Source: Stutzerimonas stutzeri
Lineage (GTDB): Bacteria > Pseudomonadota > Gammaproteobacteria > Pseudomonadales > Pseudomonadaceae
Direction: 5' to 3'
DNA length: 64,000 bases
Assembly: GCA_002387205.1 (NCBI GenBank)
Contig: DGLA01000012.1
Location: forward strand, 124,001-188,000
Both the position numbers and the translations under genes were made by a program. Shown in pieces: positions 34,552 to 42,782 of the stretch (position 1 is its first letter; the number at the start of each line of letters is the position of its first letter). The notes under the pieces are model-generated. The model made no database searches. It had not been told where the DNA came from and worked only from the letters and a program-made list of their open reading frames with translations.

Positions 34552-36540
34552 ATGTTGTCTGCCGTCAAGCGCTACAAACTCCTGCTGTCCGGAGCCCTGG
34601 CGCGTTGTTTTCCCCGTACGTCGGCCCATGTGAAATCGCAAGAAGAACTGCTCCTGCGTCGCTGGCCCGGCGCCAGCGTGCAGCAGATTGCAAAACAGAC
34701 CGGCAAACGTCCCGTAAAACCGGCCGGTCGTGCCAAGACCAAGGCCAGCCGCACGCCCAAGCGACTATCCGGGGACCCGAATGCCGTCAAGGCGAAAGCC
34801 AAGCCCCGCCAGGCCGCCAGCGAGGGCATCTATGGGCCGGCGAAACTGCCAGTCAGCGAGTCGCACATTCAGGCCATGCGCCTGCGGGTTGGTCGGGCTG
34901 TCGAGGCGGGTGTGGTCTGCGCGCCATCGGACGAACAGTGGGCCATGATCCTCAGCGACAGCCCGGTGACGCGGATCTTCGCCGGTGCCGGTTCTGGCAA
35001 GTCCACCACGCTGGTGCTGCGCGTCGTGTTCATGATGTGCCACATGAACATCGCGCCGGAGCGGCTGACGGTGATTTCCTTTACCAACGCTTCCTGTGGG
35101 CAACTGCGCGAGCAGCTGGTCCGTGTGCTGGGCTTCTGGAATGTCGATTTCGACCCGGCCGATGCGCGCCAGTGCGTACGGACCTTCCATTCCGCCATGG
35201 CGCTGCTGGCCCGGGAGATGCTGGGCAAGCCGGTCTGGTTCGAGCAGCTGGACGAGAAGGGCGCGTCGCCTACCGAACTGGACAATCCGCTGACTTCCTC
35301 GCGTTTGCGGCCCGCACAGCAGCGCCTGCTGAAACAGGCCTACCAGAGTTGCTACGCCGAAGTCGAAGCCTTCCGAGCCCTGGTGCACGAGCTGTTGCAG
35401 CTGCCACCGCCAGGCGACCGCGTCGCCAAGGCGCCGCTGGACGCCTTCAAGCTGTCCGGCGAATTTGCGCCGATGCCTTTGTTCGAGGCGTTCTACACCC
35501 AGGCCGGTTTCATCGAAAGCATCGGTATTCGAATCGATCAGATGCAACCTGCCCGAATGGATTGCCAGGCACGTGAACGGTCATTCGTCGAGGCGTTGAT
35601 CCTGTTCTGGAAGCATTTCCAGACGCTGCTGGAAAGCCAGGAGCTGATCACCTTCAACGGCGCCTTTCAGGCGCTGACACAACGATTGGCCGCATCGGAG
35701 CGTGACGTGTCCTCCACCGCTCTGGCGCCGTTCAGTCATCTGCTGATCGATGAGTTTCAGGACATCTCACCGCAGATCGTCCAATGGCTGCAGGCGATGC
35801 ACAGCGCATTGGCACGCCGGGGCGAGGCGGTAAGCCTGATGGCCATCGGAGATGACTGGCAGTCGATCTACGGCTGGCGTGGCAGCTCGCCGGAGCTGTT
35901 CATGGATTTCGACAAGTACTTCCCCGGTCGTGGCGCGTCGAAAAAGAGCAGGGTGCTGATGCTTGAAACCAATTACCGCTCCATCGAACCCGTCATTCGC
36001 GACGGCGAATCGGTGCTCGCTGGCGTGGCGTTCAAGCAGGCGAAGGTCAGCAAGGCCGCCAGGACCACGCAAAAGGGCGATCACGGCGTCAAGCTGGTAA
36101 CCCGTTTCGATGTGAAGTCCCGCCTGCCTGATCTGATTAAGGAAATCCAGGCTCAGTGCGAACACGTTGCCGGTCGGCCGAATGCCGATCGCAACGCGGT
36201 CCTGGTCCTCAGTCGGCGCAACGAACCCCTGCGCGCAATCGAGGCGCAGCTTGACCGCAAATGGCCGGTCCGGACCTACACGATCCACCGCGCCAAGGGG
36301 CTGCAGGCCGAGGTCGCAATCATTGTCGATGACTGCCTGCCGCCTGAACGCCACCCCTTGCGCAACGCGCTCTACGCCTACTGTGGGTTCTTTCGCAACA
36401 GCTACGATCAGGCCATGGCCGATGAAAGCCTGCGTCTGGCCTACGTGGCGATCACCCGTGGTGTCAGTCGGGTCATCTGGTACACGCAAAAGGCTCAGGG
36501 CGCGACGCGACTGCTGGCGGACAAGGGCAGGTCTCGATAG
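34552..36540 (+). CDS. UvrD/Rep-like SF1 helicase
   Basis: 662 residues from the ATG at 34552 (MLSAVKRYKLLLSG). A basic, poorly conserved N-terminal ~100 residues (PRTSAHVKSQEELLLRRWPG, KPAGRAKTKASRTPKRL) precedes the helicase core: Q-motif area, Walker A FAGAGSGKSTTL near 142, SFTNASCGQLREQL (Ia), LIDEFQDISP (II), GDDWQSIYGWRG (III), ETNYRS (IV) and AYVAITRGVSRV (VI). ATP-driven DNA unwinding is expected, as in UvrD-like proteins of unknown partner. It begins 113 bases after the sigma54 activator on the same strand; no operon is certain. Confidence 0.88.
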   Translation: MLSAVKRYKLLLSGALARCFPRTSAHVKSQEELLLRRWPGASVQQIAKQTGKRPVKPAGRAKTKASRTPKRLSGDPNAVKAKAKPRQAASEGIYGPAKLPVSESHIQAMRLRVGRAVEAGVVCAPSDEQWAMILSDSPVTRIFAGAGSGKSTTLVLRVVFMMCHMNIAPERLTVISFTNASCGQLREQLVRVLGFWNVDFDPADARQCVRTFHSAMALLAREMLGKPVWFEQLDEKGASPTELDNPLTSSRLRPAQQRLLKQAYQSCYAEVEAFRALVHELLQLPPPGDRVAKAPLDAFKLSGEFAPMPLFEAFYTQAGFIESIGIRIDQMQPARMDCQARERSFVEALILFWKHFQTLLESQELITFNGAFQALTQRLAASERDVSSTALAPFSHLLIDEFQDISPQIVQWLQAMHSALARRGEAVSLMAIGDDWQSIYGWRGSSPELFMDFDKYFPGRGASKKSRVLMLETNYRSIEPVIRDGESVLAGVAFKQAKVSKAARTTQKGDHGVKLVTRFDVKSRLPDLIKEIQAQCEHVAGRPNADRNAVLVLSRRNEPLRAIEAQLDRKWPVRTYTIHRAKGLQAEVAIIVDDCLPPERHPLRNALYAYCGFFRNSYDQAMADESLRLAYVAITRGVSRVIWYTQKAQGATRLLADKGRSR

Positions 36541-36622
36541 GCGCTCAGCGGTGGCGGACGGTAAAGCTTTAAGGCTAGGGTGAAGGGAGTCGTCATCGAT
36601 GCCGCACAGGAGCGCAATCGCC

Positions 36623-37242
36623 ATGCTGAAACTCTGGGGACGCAGCAACTCGACCAATGTGAAAAAGGTTTTCTGGGCCCTCGAAGAATTGCAGGTTCCC
36701 TATACGCGCATTGACGCCGGCGGAGCCTTTGGCGTGGTTGGCGAGGCGGACTATGCCGCCAGGAATCCCAACAAGCTCGTCCCCTGTCTGGAAGATGGCG
36801 AGCTGGTCTTGTGGGAATCCAACGCCATCGTACGGTATCTCGCGGCTCGGTACGGCCAAGGCGTGCTGTGGAATCCGGATATCGCCCAACGTGCCCATGG
36901 CGAAAAGTGGATGGACTGGACGACATCTACGCTGGCAGCACCGTTCCGGCCGCTGTTCTGGAACATCGTGCGTACCGCACCAGAGCAGCGCGACACTGCC
37001 GCGGTGCAGGCGGCGTTGGATGAGTGTGGCAGGCTGCTCGCCATCGCCGACCAGACGCTGGCGACGCAGCCTTATCTGTCCGGCGACTCTTTTGGCATGG
37101 CGACATTCCGCTGGGCTGCTTCGCCTATGCCTGGTTCGAGATGCCCATCGAACGGCCAGATCTGCATCACTTGTGCCGCTGGTACGAGCAGTTGCAACAG
37201 CGTCCGGCCTATCAGGCCGCGGTGATGACGCCACTGACATGA
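36623..37242 (+). pseudogene. glutathione S-transferase, frameshifted
   Basis: Reads as a normal theta-like GST: thioredoxin-fold N-terminus WGRSNSTNVKKVFWALEEL, NPNKLVPCL and WESNAIVRYLAARYG with the glutathione-binding Glu-Ser. Near residue 160 the frame breaks after GDSFGMA (37101): one base of an alanine codon seems to be missing, and the sequence goes on in the next frame as DIPLGCFAYAWFEMPIERP to a stop at 37240. Apart from this the protein is conserved throughout, so the loss is recent or a sequencing error. If real, the enzyme's C-terminal helices are lost. AGGAG stands 10 bases before the ATG. Confidence 0.8.
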
Positions 37243-37480
37243 CCAGTGTTGAGCGCGCAGAGAGGTCTTCTTGTGAGGCAAGGTGAGCGGGTCGAGATCC
37301 TCGTCTGACGCCGCTGGAAGGTCTGGTGTCCCTCCAGGCCCTGAGCCTCTCGGGGCTTGCCTCGAGCAATCAAGCAAAGGTTGGCCGTGGATCGGCGCTA
37401 CCCTGAAGCGAGCGTCGGCTCCCGGCCGCGCTGACGGCGGGTGAGGCTTGACACTGGCGCGCGACTCACGCAGATTCCGC
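37243..37480. other. intergenic stretch with no gene seen
   Basis: GC-rich sequence between the frameshifted GST and the Rnk-like remnant. No ribosome site or recognisable family in any frame. Confidence 0.5.
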
Positions 37481-37777
37481 TTAACGTAATTTGATTACGC
37501 AAAAAAAATAATAGAGCGCTGACAAAGCGCGACCTTGCAGGCCTTGATCATGGAATCGCACGCGCAACACCATTGCACTTCTCTCGCGGCGGCATTGCAC
37601 GAGTTGCATTGTCGTTCGGTTCCAGTCAAGCGCCTGCGCGGGCTGCCGGTGGCTGTAGATCCGGTGCCGGCGTGGGTTGGTCAGATGGCGAATGTAGGCT
37701 TCAAGCCGTGCGCAGTCCTGTCCAGAGATCACGATCTCCGCTTCGGCAAGCCAGAACAGCGCGTTGCGGCGGGGCAT
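37481..37777 (-). pseudogene. Rnk/GreA-family-like remnant
   Basis: A 98-residue reading frame from ATG 37777. EIVISGQDCARLEAYIRHL resembles the N-terminal dyad of Rnk-type (GreA/GreB family) proteins, and the later AQALDWNRTTMQLVQ and MVLRVRFHDQG recall the LxxELxxAxVV and VVTMNSRVxFxD blocks. After FHD the likeness stops, and the frame passes through a stem-loop with a T-run (37502-37530 on the minus strand) before its stop. The remaining C-terminal Rnk barrel is missing. A decayed gene is likelier than a working short protein. Family likeness is judged by eye and needs a profile search. Confidence 0.45.
37485..37499. repeat. 15-bp palindrome at the end of the Rnk-like remnant
   Basis: CGTAAT-TTG-ATTACG is a perfect inverted repeat, 450 bases before hpd. 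It may be an operator but its position inside the tail of the remnant's reading frame is odd. Confidence 0.35.
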
Positions 37778-37845
37778 CCGCTTGCGTCTGTAGAGCAGCC
37801 GGACAGGCCCTGAGATGAAAATCCTCGGCTTTCGACTGACCCTTG

Positions 37846-37862
37846 GCGACCACCTTGGTCGC
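37846..37862. promoter_or_regulatory. palindrome upstream of hpd
   Basis: GCGACCA-CCT-TGGTCGC is a perfect 7-3-7 inverted repeat centred 95 bases before the hpd start, a likely operator or leader stem. No regulator gene is adjacent. Confidence 0.4.
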
Positions 37863-37948
37863 AGCGTTCGGGGTATTTCCTGTGCACCGCCGGGCTGACG
37901 GTTGTTCTCGTCATTCCATCCAATGCACAGCCAGTCAAGGAGCCAATC

Positions 37949-39028
37949 ATGGCCGACCTGTTTGAAAACCCCATGGGCCTCATGGGCTTCGAATTCATCG
38001 AATTTGCCTCCCCCACCCCGAACGTCATCGAGCCGGTACTGGAAAGCATGGGCTTCTCCCACGTTGCCAACCACCGCTCCAAGGACGTCGCGCTTTACCG
38101 CCAAGGCCAGATCAATGCCATCGTCAACCGTGAGGCGACGGGAATCCCGGCCTATTTCGCCGCCGAGCATGGACCCTCGGTGTGCGGTATGGCGTTTCGC
38201 GTCAAGGACGCGCAAAAGGCCTACGCCCGGGCGCTGGAACTGGGCGCGCAGGCCATGGAGTTGCCCACCGGGCCGATGGAATTGCGCCTGCCCGCGATCA
38301 AGGGCATCGGTGGTGCGCCGCTGTATCTGATCGACCGCTTTGGCGAGGGCAGCTCGATCTATGACATTGACTTCGTGTTCCTGGACGGCGTCGATCGTCA
38401 TCCGGTCGGCGCTGGCCTGAAGCTCATCGACCACCTGACCCATAACGTGTATCGAGGGCGCATGGCCTACTGGGCTGATTTCTACGAGAAGCTGTTCAAC
38501 TTCCGTGAGATCCGCTATTTCGACATCAAGGGGGAGTACACAGGGCTCACATCCAAGGCCATGACTGCCCCGGACGGCATGATCCGCATCCCGCTGAACG
38601 AGGAGTCATCGAAGGGCGCCGGACAGATCGAGGAGTTCCTCATGCAGTTCAACGGCGAGGGGATCCAGCACGTGGCCTTTCTCACCGACAATCTGATCGA
38701 AACCTGGGACAAGCTGAAAGCCCGCGGCACGGTCTTCATGACGGCGCCACCGCAGACCTACTACGAGATGCTCGAAGGGCGGCTGCCCAACCACGGCGAG
38801 CCGGTGGAGGAACTTCAGTCCCGCGGCATCCTGCTCGACGGGGCGGAGGAAAACGGCGAGCAGCGCCTGTTGCTGCAGATCTTCTCCGGCACTGTGCTGG
38901 GGCCGGTGTTCTTCGAATTCATCCAGCGCAAGGGCGATAGCGGCTTTGGCGAAGGCAACTTCAAGGCCTTGTTCGAATCCATCGAGCGGGATCAGATTCA
39001 GCGTGGCGTGCTGAGTACCACCGAGTAA
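37949..39028 (+). CDS. hpd: 4-hydroxyphenylpyruvate dioxygenase
   Basis: 359 residues. It turns 4-hydroxyphenylpyruvate to homogentisate with Fe(II) and O2, the second step of tyrosine breakdown. Two VOC-type halves; the iron ligands fall at His162 (DHLTHNV), His241 (QHVAF) and Glu323 (FEFIQRKG), one off the P. fluorescens positions 161/240/322. AAGGAG stands 6 bases before the ATG. No homogentisate dioxygenase (hmgA) or regulator lies near it. A perfect palindrome is upstream and a strong terminator follows the stop by 7 bases. Confidence 0.95.
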   Translation: MADLFENPMGLMGFEFIEFASPTPNVIEPVLESMGFSHVANHRSKDVALYRQGQINAIVNREATGIPAYFAAEHGPSVCGMAFRVKDAQKAYARALELGAQAMELPTGPMELRLPAIKGIGGAPLYLIDRFGEGSSIYDIDFVFLDGVDRHPVGAGLKLIDHLTHNVYRGRMAYWADFYEKLFNFREIRYFDIKGEYTGLTSKAMTAPDGMIRIPLNEESSKGAGQIEEFLMQFNGEGIQHVAFLTDNLIETWDKLKARGTVFMTAPPQTYYEMLEGRLPNHGEPVEELQSRGILLDGAEENGEQRLLLQIFSGTVLGPVFFEFIQRKGDSGFGEGNFKALFESIERDQIQRGVLSTTE

Positions 39029-39035
39029 TGCCGAG

Positions 39036-39064
39036 ACGGCAGCGGGGCCCTGCTGCCGTTTTCT
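39036..39064 (+). terminator. rho-independent terminator after hpd
   Basis: ACGGCAGC and GCTGCCGT pair around GGGGCCCT, followed by TTTTCT. It begins 7 bases after the hpd stop. Confidence 0.9.
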
Positions 39065-39269
39065 CTTGGTTGCAGGTACCGGTAGCCAATTGGCAGGCTA
39101 GCGGTTCATCAGGGACCGCTCAGTACCGGTGGTGCGCACTGGCATCCGCCGGTCCTCTGCGGTCAGACGACCAAGCCGTAGCTCGGGACTGCATATCGCC
39201 TGGCCGCCAAGGCTTCACCAAGCGAGCGCTATAACGACCATGGATAGGCATGTCTTCACAAGGCAGACG

Positions 39270-39298
39270 TTGACCGCCGCTTGGTATCCCGCTGTCAT
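39270..39298 (+). promoter_or_regulatory. sigma70-type promoter before speE
   Basis: TTGACC and TGTCAT are separated by 17 bases and lie about 90 bases before the speE start. -35 is near-consensus (5/6), -10 moderate (4/6). Confidence 0.45.
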
Positions 39299-39386
39299 AC
39301 GACCAAAGTAGAATGCCTGTTCTTGCCTTGGGTCATTTGCGCTTTGCGCGGCCGACCCTCTACGCCATCCATCATGGAGATAGCCC

Positions 39387-40247
39387 ATGAGCGACTATCA
39401 GGAAACTCTCTACGAGGGGTACGGCCAACGATTCTCGGTCGATCGGATGCTGTACGAGGCGCGTACCGAACATCAGCAGCTGACCATCTTCGAGAACGCA
39501 CGCATGGGGCGTGTCATGGCGCTGGATGGGGTGATCCAGACGGCCGAAGCCGATGAATTCATCTATCACGAGATGCTCGCCCATGTGCCGATCCTGGCGC
39601 ATGGGCTGGCGCGGCGCGTCCTGATCATTGGCGGCGGCGACGGCGGCTTGTTGCGGGAGGTGGCCAAGCACCCGGATGTGGAAAGCATCACCATGGTCGA
39701 GCGCGACGGCACTGTGGTGGACATCTGCCAGGAGTACCTACCCGAGCATTCGAAAGGGGCTTTCGCGGACGCCCGGCTGAACCTTGTGATCGATGACGGT
39801 ATGCGCTTCGTCGCCACCACCGAAGAGAAGTTCGACGTGATCATCTCCGATTCGCCGGACCCCATCGGGCCGGGCGAAGCGTTGTTTTCCGAGGAGTTCT
39901 ATCAGGCCTGTCGCCGGTGCCTCGAGCATGGCGGCATTCTGGTTACGCAGAACGGCACGCCATTCATGCAACTGGCCGAAGTGCAGACAACGGCGAAGCG
40001 GATGGCGGGGCTCTTTCCCGACTGGCATTTCTACCAGGCGGCAATACCCACCTATATCGGCGGCTCGATGACTTTCGCTTGGGGCGCCTGCGACGCTGGC
40101 AGCCGCAAGCTGCCACTGGAGACGCTCTGCCAACGTTTTGCCGGCAGTGGAATCGTCACGCGTTACTACAATCCTCATGTGCATATCGGGGCGTTCGCGC
40201 TTCCGCAGTATCTGCTTCAGGCGATCTGCAAGCCCAGTAACGACTGA
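39387..40247 (+). CDS. speE: spermidine synthase (polyamine aminopropyltransferase)
   Basis: 286 residues. Transfers an aminopropyl group from decarboxylated SAM to putrescine. Motifs: YETLYEGYGQRFSVDRMLYEARTEHQ at the start, RRVLIIGGGDGGLLREVAKHP (Rossmann, dcSAM site) near 72-92, TMVERDGTVVDICQEYLPEH, and IISDSPDPIGPGEALFSEEFYQ with the catalytic aspartate, all as in bacterial SpeE. AGATA/GGAG region upstream is weak; promoter at 39270. Followed by a terminator. No speD next to it. Confidence 0.93.
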   Translation: MSDYQETLYEGYGQRFSVDRMLYEARTEHQQLTIFENARMGRVMALDGVIQTAEADEFIYHEMLAHVPILAHGLARRVLIIGGGDGGLLREVAKHPDVESITMVERDGTVVDICQEYLPEHSKGAFADARLNLVIDDGMRFVATTEEKFDVIISDSPDPIGPGEALFSEEFYQACRRCLEHGGILVTQNGTPFMQLAEVQTTAKRMAGLFPDWHFYQAAIPTYIGGSMTFAWGACDAGSRKLPLETLCQRFAGSGIVTRYYNPHVHIGAFALPQYLLQAICKPSND

Positions 40248-40602
40248 GCGACCATCATCCAGACGTGCGATGTTGCTGATGGGTGAAGGCCTGCCCGGTT
40301 TCCGGCGCAGGTCTTTTTGCGTCCACCGAAATCAAGGATCCAAGGTGCCCGCGCTGGAGCGGGGTTGAACTGCCGCAATCTGCGCGGTTCTATCTCACTG
40401 ACAGCTTCTTTTTTTTGAGTTGCCATGCGCTGCGTCTGATTCTGTTGATGCAGCCGGGCGTTCAGCCTGCTAGCTTGTCATCGTGAGCATGCAGATGCCG
40501 CGCCGTTTCATGTAGCGATCGTGATCATTTGGTCTTTCCGGGACGTTTGAGTGGGCTCGGGGCTGGCCAATACCATCCACGCTTGAGAGGAGGTTGTTTT
40601 TT
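40248..40602. other. 355-base region after speE, no gene seen
   Basis: Holds the speE terminator (40290-40318), then GC-rich sequence with an eight-T run near 40408 and the leader of the RraB-like gene, which has a very strong AGGAGG site. No coding frame could be supported. Confidence 0.5.
40290..40318 (+). terminator. rho-independent terminator after speE
   Basis: CCTGC-CCGG pairs with CCGG-C-GCAGG (one-base bulge) around TTT, followed by TCTTTTT. It lies 43 bases past the speE stop. Confidence 0.85.
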
Positions 40603-40944
40603 ATGAGTACCACCTTCCATGAAGATGTCAGCAGCAACGTTCTGATGCGTATGAAAGAGGGCGGTTTCGACTTTGCCCGTGTCCATCCCATCGAGTTTTA
40701 TGCCGTTTTTCCTGACAAGGAGCAGGCGATTGCAGCGGCCAGCAATTTTCGCGGCGAGTGCGTCAACACCCAGATATCATCGCGTGACGACGGGGCCTGG
40801 GATCTTCAGGTAAGCAAAGTCATGTACGCCACCTTCGATGGCATTGGCGATTTCGAACAGGATCTTGAAAATCTGGTCGAGCCCTTGGGCGGCGTAGTGG
40901 ACGGCTGGGGGGTTACTCAGGAACTCTCCGCCTGCGCGATGTAA
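40603..40944 (+). CDS. RraB-family (ribonuclease E inhibitor B-like) protein
   Basis: 113 residues. VHPIEFYAVFPDKEQAIAAASNF and the end LVEPLGGVVDGWGVTQEL match the RraB fold, in which VxYDGWGT is the C-terminal hallmark. RraB proteins bind RNase E and change its substrate choice. The ribosome site AGGAGG, 9 bases before the ATG, is the strongest in this window, so the protein is probably abundant. Single gene, transcribed alone; the following LysR gene is convergent. Family assignment is by pattern; whether it binds RNase E is unknown. Confidence 0.7.
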   Translation: MSTTFHEDVSSNVLMRMKEGGFDFARVHPIEFYAVFPDKEQAIAAASNFRGECVNTQISSRDDGAWDLQVSKVMYATFDGIGDFEQDLENLVEPLGGVVDGWGVTQELSACAM

Positions 40945-40954
40945 TTTCAGCCCG

Positions 40955-41911
40955 TCAACCTGTCCTCAATCCGCTTTGCAGCGCCTGATCCCACGGCGGG
41001 ATCGGGCCGAAGCGGTTCCTGAGAAACTCCAGCAACAACCTGGTTCTCGAGTCAGCCTCCCTGGTCAGACGCAACGCATAGATGCCGCTTGGTTCCGGCA
41101 GAGGAAGGCCCTGCTCGCAGAACAGCGGCAGCAGCTCCCCTCGAAGAAGGTGGTCGCTGATCAGCCAGGTTGGAAGATGTGCCAGCCCGAGGCCCGCCAG
41201 GGTGCCGCTGAGCAATGCTTCAGCATTATTGGCCAGCATCCGGAGCCGTTTCGGGCGTAACAGTTGCCACTTTCCTTCGTATTCGAAACGCCAGGCGTAG
41301 GGTGGCGCCAGGGCGTCCCAGTCCAGTCCGTCATGATCAGGCAGCTCCGCCACGTTGCGTGGCATCCCCCTGCGTTGAAGATAGCCAGGGCTGGCGCAGA
41401 CGATGCGTGTCATCGGCGCGAGCGCTGTTGCGACCAGTCGCGTATCGGCCAATTCACCAATGCGCAGCACAAGGTCAACCTCGCCCAGGTGCTCGCCATG
41501 CAGATCCGTGAAACTGTCGATCAGGCGCAGCTGGATGTCCACGCCGGGGTACGCCTGAAGAAATTCGGCAAGTGCAGGCGCCAGATGCCGACGTCCGAAA
41601 GGCGCTGGCGCATCAATACGGATGCGACCTTCGGGCGCGGTCTGCAACGAGGCCATCTCCGCACGCGCCAGATGAAGCTCCTGCACGATGCGCCTGGCTC
41701 GCTCGGCAAAGGCCTGGCCAGCCGTCGTGGCGCGAATCGCATGGGTGCTCCGACTGACCAGCTGGCAACCGACGGAGCGCTCCAGCGCGTCTATGCGTCT
41801 GGCGACGGCCGAAGGGGTGAGGCCGTGCACCCGTGCCGCTCCGGAGAAACTACCGGTGTCGAGCACATCGAGAAACAGCTTGAGCTGGCCGGTTAGAACA
41901 TCGGGCTGCAT
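40955..41911 (-). CDS. LysR-family regulator
   Basis: 318 residues beginning MQPDVLTGQLKLFLDVLDTG. HTH ~5-65 with SFSGAARVHGLTPSAVARRIDALE. The inducer-binding domain follows (RIRIDAPAPFGRRHLAPALAEFL). It is of the proteobacterial CrgA/DmlR type by layout. Divergent from a TSUP permease, with a clear 10-of-11 matching inverted repeat (41920-41946) directly upstream of its start, most likely its operator. It presumably regulates the permease. Confidence 0.9.
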   Translation of the reverse strand: MQPDVLTGQLKLFLDVLDTGSFSGAARVHGLTPSAVARRIDALERSVGCQLVSRSTHAIRATTAGQAFAERARRIVQELHLARAEMASLQTAPEGRIRIDAPAPFGRRHLAPALAEFLQAYPGVDIQLRLIDSFTDLHGEHLGEVDLVLRIGELADTRLVATALAPMTRIVCASPGYLQRRGMPRNVAELPDHDGLDWDALAPPYAWRFEYEGKWQLLRPKRLRMLANNAEALLSGTLAGLGLAHLPTWLISDHLLRGELLPLFCEQGLPLPEPSGIYALRLTREADSRTRLLLEFLRNRFGPIPPWDQALQSGLRTG

Positions 41912-41919
41912 ATCGATCC

Positions 41920-41946
41920 ATGCCTTTGCGTTAAGCGCAAAAGCAT
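41920..41946. promoter_or_regulatory. LysR operator between LysR and TSUP genes
   Basis: ATGCCTTTGCG and CGCAAAAGCAT are inverted copies (10 of 11) around TTAAG. The half-site CTTTGCGT occurs again at 41955-41962, giving three repeats, typical of LysR recognition plus activation sites. Confidence 0.65.
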
Positions 41947-42018
41947 TGTGCGTGGCTTTGCGTATCCGTGCCAGCTTGCGGGCAGTAGCATCACCGTTTT
42001 CGTGGCTGGAAGTGACCG

Positions 42019-42774
42019 ATGGACCTGCTTTCAATTGTGTTGAACATCGTCCTGGGCATGGCCCTGGGCACGCTCGGTGGGCTTTTCGGTATCGGAGGAG
42101 GGCTGATCGCAATACCGGTGCTGGGTGTGCTGTTCAACCTCGACCAGCAACTGGCGCAGGGCACAGCGCTGGTGATGGTGGTGCCCAATGTGATGTTGGC
42201 CATCTGGCGCTACCACCAACGTAATCGGATCGACATCAGGCATGCGGCTGCGCTGGGTATCACCAGTTTCTGTTTTGCCATCGGCGGTGCGGCTGTCGCT
42301 GTGTCACTGGACGCCGAGCGCATGCGAATCGGCTTTGTCGGTTTTCTGCTGGCGCTTGCCGCTTACACCCTGCTTCGTGTGTTTCTCCGTCCGCAGCCGG
42401 GCGGCACCGACCTGCGTCACCCCTGGCCATGGCTTGGGGCTCTCGGTGCGGGGGCGGGCGCGCTGGGTGGTCTTTTTGGAGTAGGTGGAGCGGTACTGGC
42501 TACACCGATACTGACGACGGTATTCGGCACGTCCCAGGTTGTCGCCCAGGGCCTTTCCCTGTCTCTCGCGGCGCCCAGTACGGCGGTGACCCTGGCGACT
42601 TACGCTTCGCATGGACAGGTTGACTGGGCGCTGGGATTGCCGCTCGCGGTCGGTGGCCTGTTGAGTATCAGCCTGGGCGTGAAACTGGCCCATGCCTTGC
42701 CTGAGCGGCTGCTGCGTCTTCTTTTCAGCGGCTTCCTGTTGTTGAGTGCGGTGATGCTGGCATTGGAAGTCTAG
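42019..42774 (+). CDS. TSUP-family (TauE/SafE-like) permease
   Basis: 251 residues with eight membrane segments; the two halves share the pattern GLFGIGGGLIAIPVL (residues ~20-34) and GLFGVGGAVLATPIL (~150-164), the TSUP signature. Family members move sulfonates, sulfite or small organic acids; the substrate cannot be read off. Divergent from a LysR gene with an operator between. Converges with the MATE gene 8 bases later. Confidence 0.88.
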   Translation: MDLLSIVLNIVLGMALGTLGGLFGIGGGLIAIPVLGVLFNLDQQLAQGTALVMVVPNVMLAIWRYHQRNRIDIRHAAALGITSFCFAIGGAAVAVSLDAERMRIGFVGFLLALAAYTLLRVFLRPQPGGTDLRHPWPWLGALGAGAGALGGLFGVGGAVLATPILTTVFGTSQVVAQGLSLSLAAPSTAVTLATYASHGQVDWALGLPLAVGGLLSISLGVKLAHALPERLLRLLFSGFLLLSAVMLALEV

Positions 42775-42782
42775 GCGGGGAA

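Larger units (their letters stand above)
39029..39386. other. 358-base region: hpd terminator and speE promoter, no gene
   Basis: Contains the hpd terminator (39036-39064) and a promoter-like pair before speE (39270-39298). Nothing else recognisable in any frame. Confidence 0.6.

Noticed and set aside
36593..37369. Minus-strand frames opposite the GST
   Set aside because: The plus-strand sequence is a clear GST in two frames; the opposite strand is a shadow.
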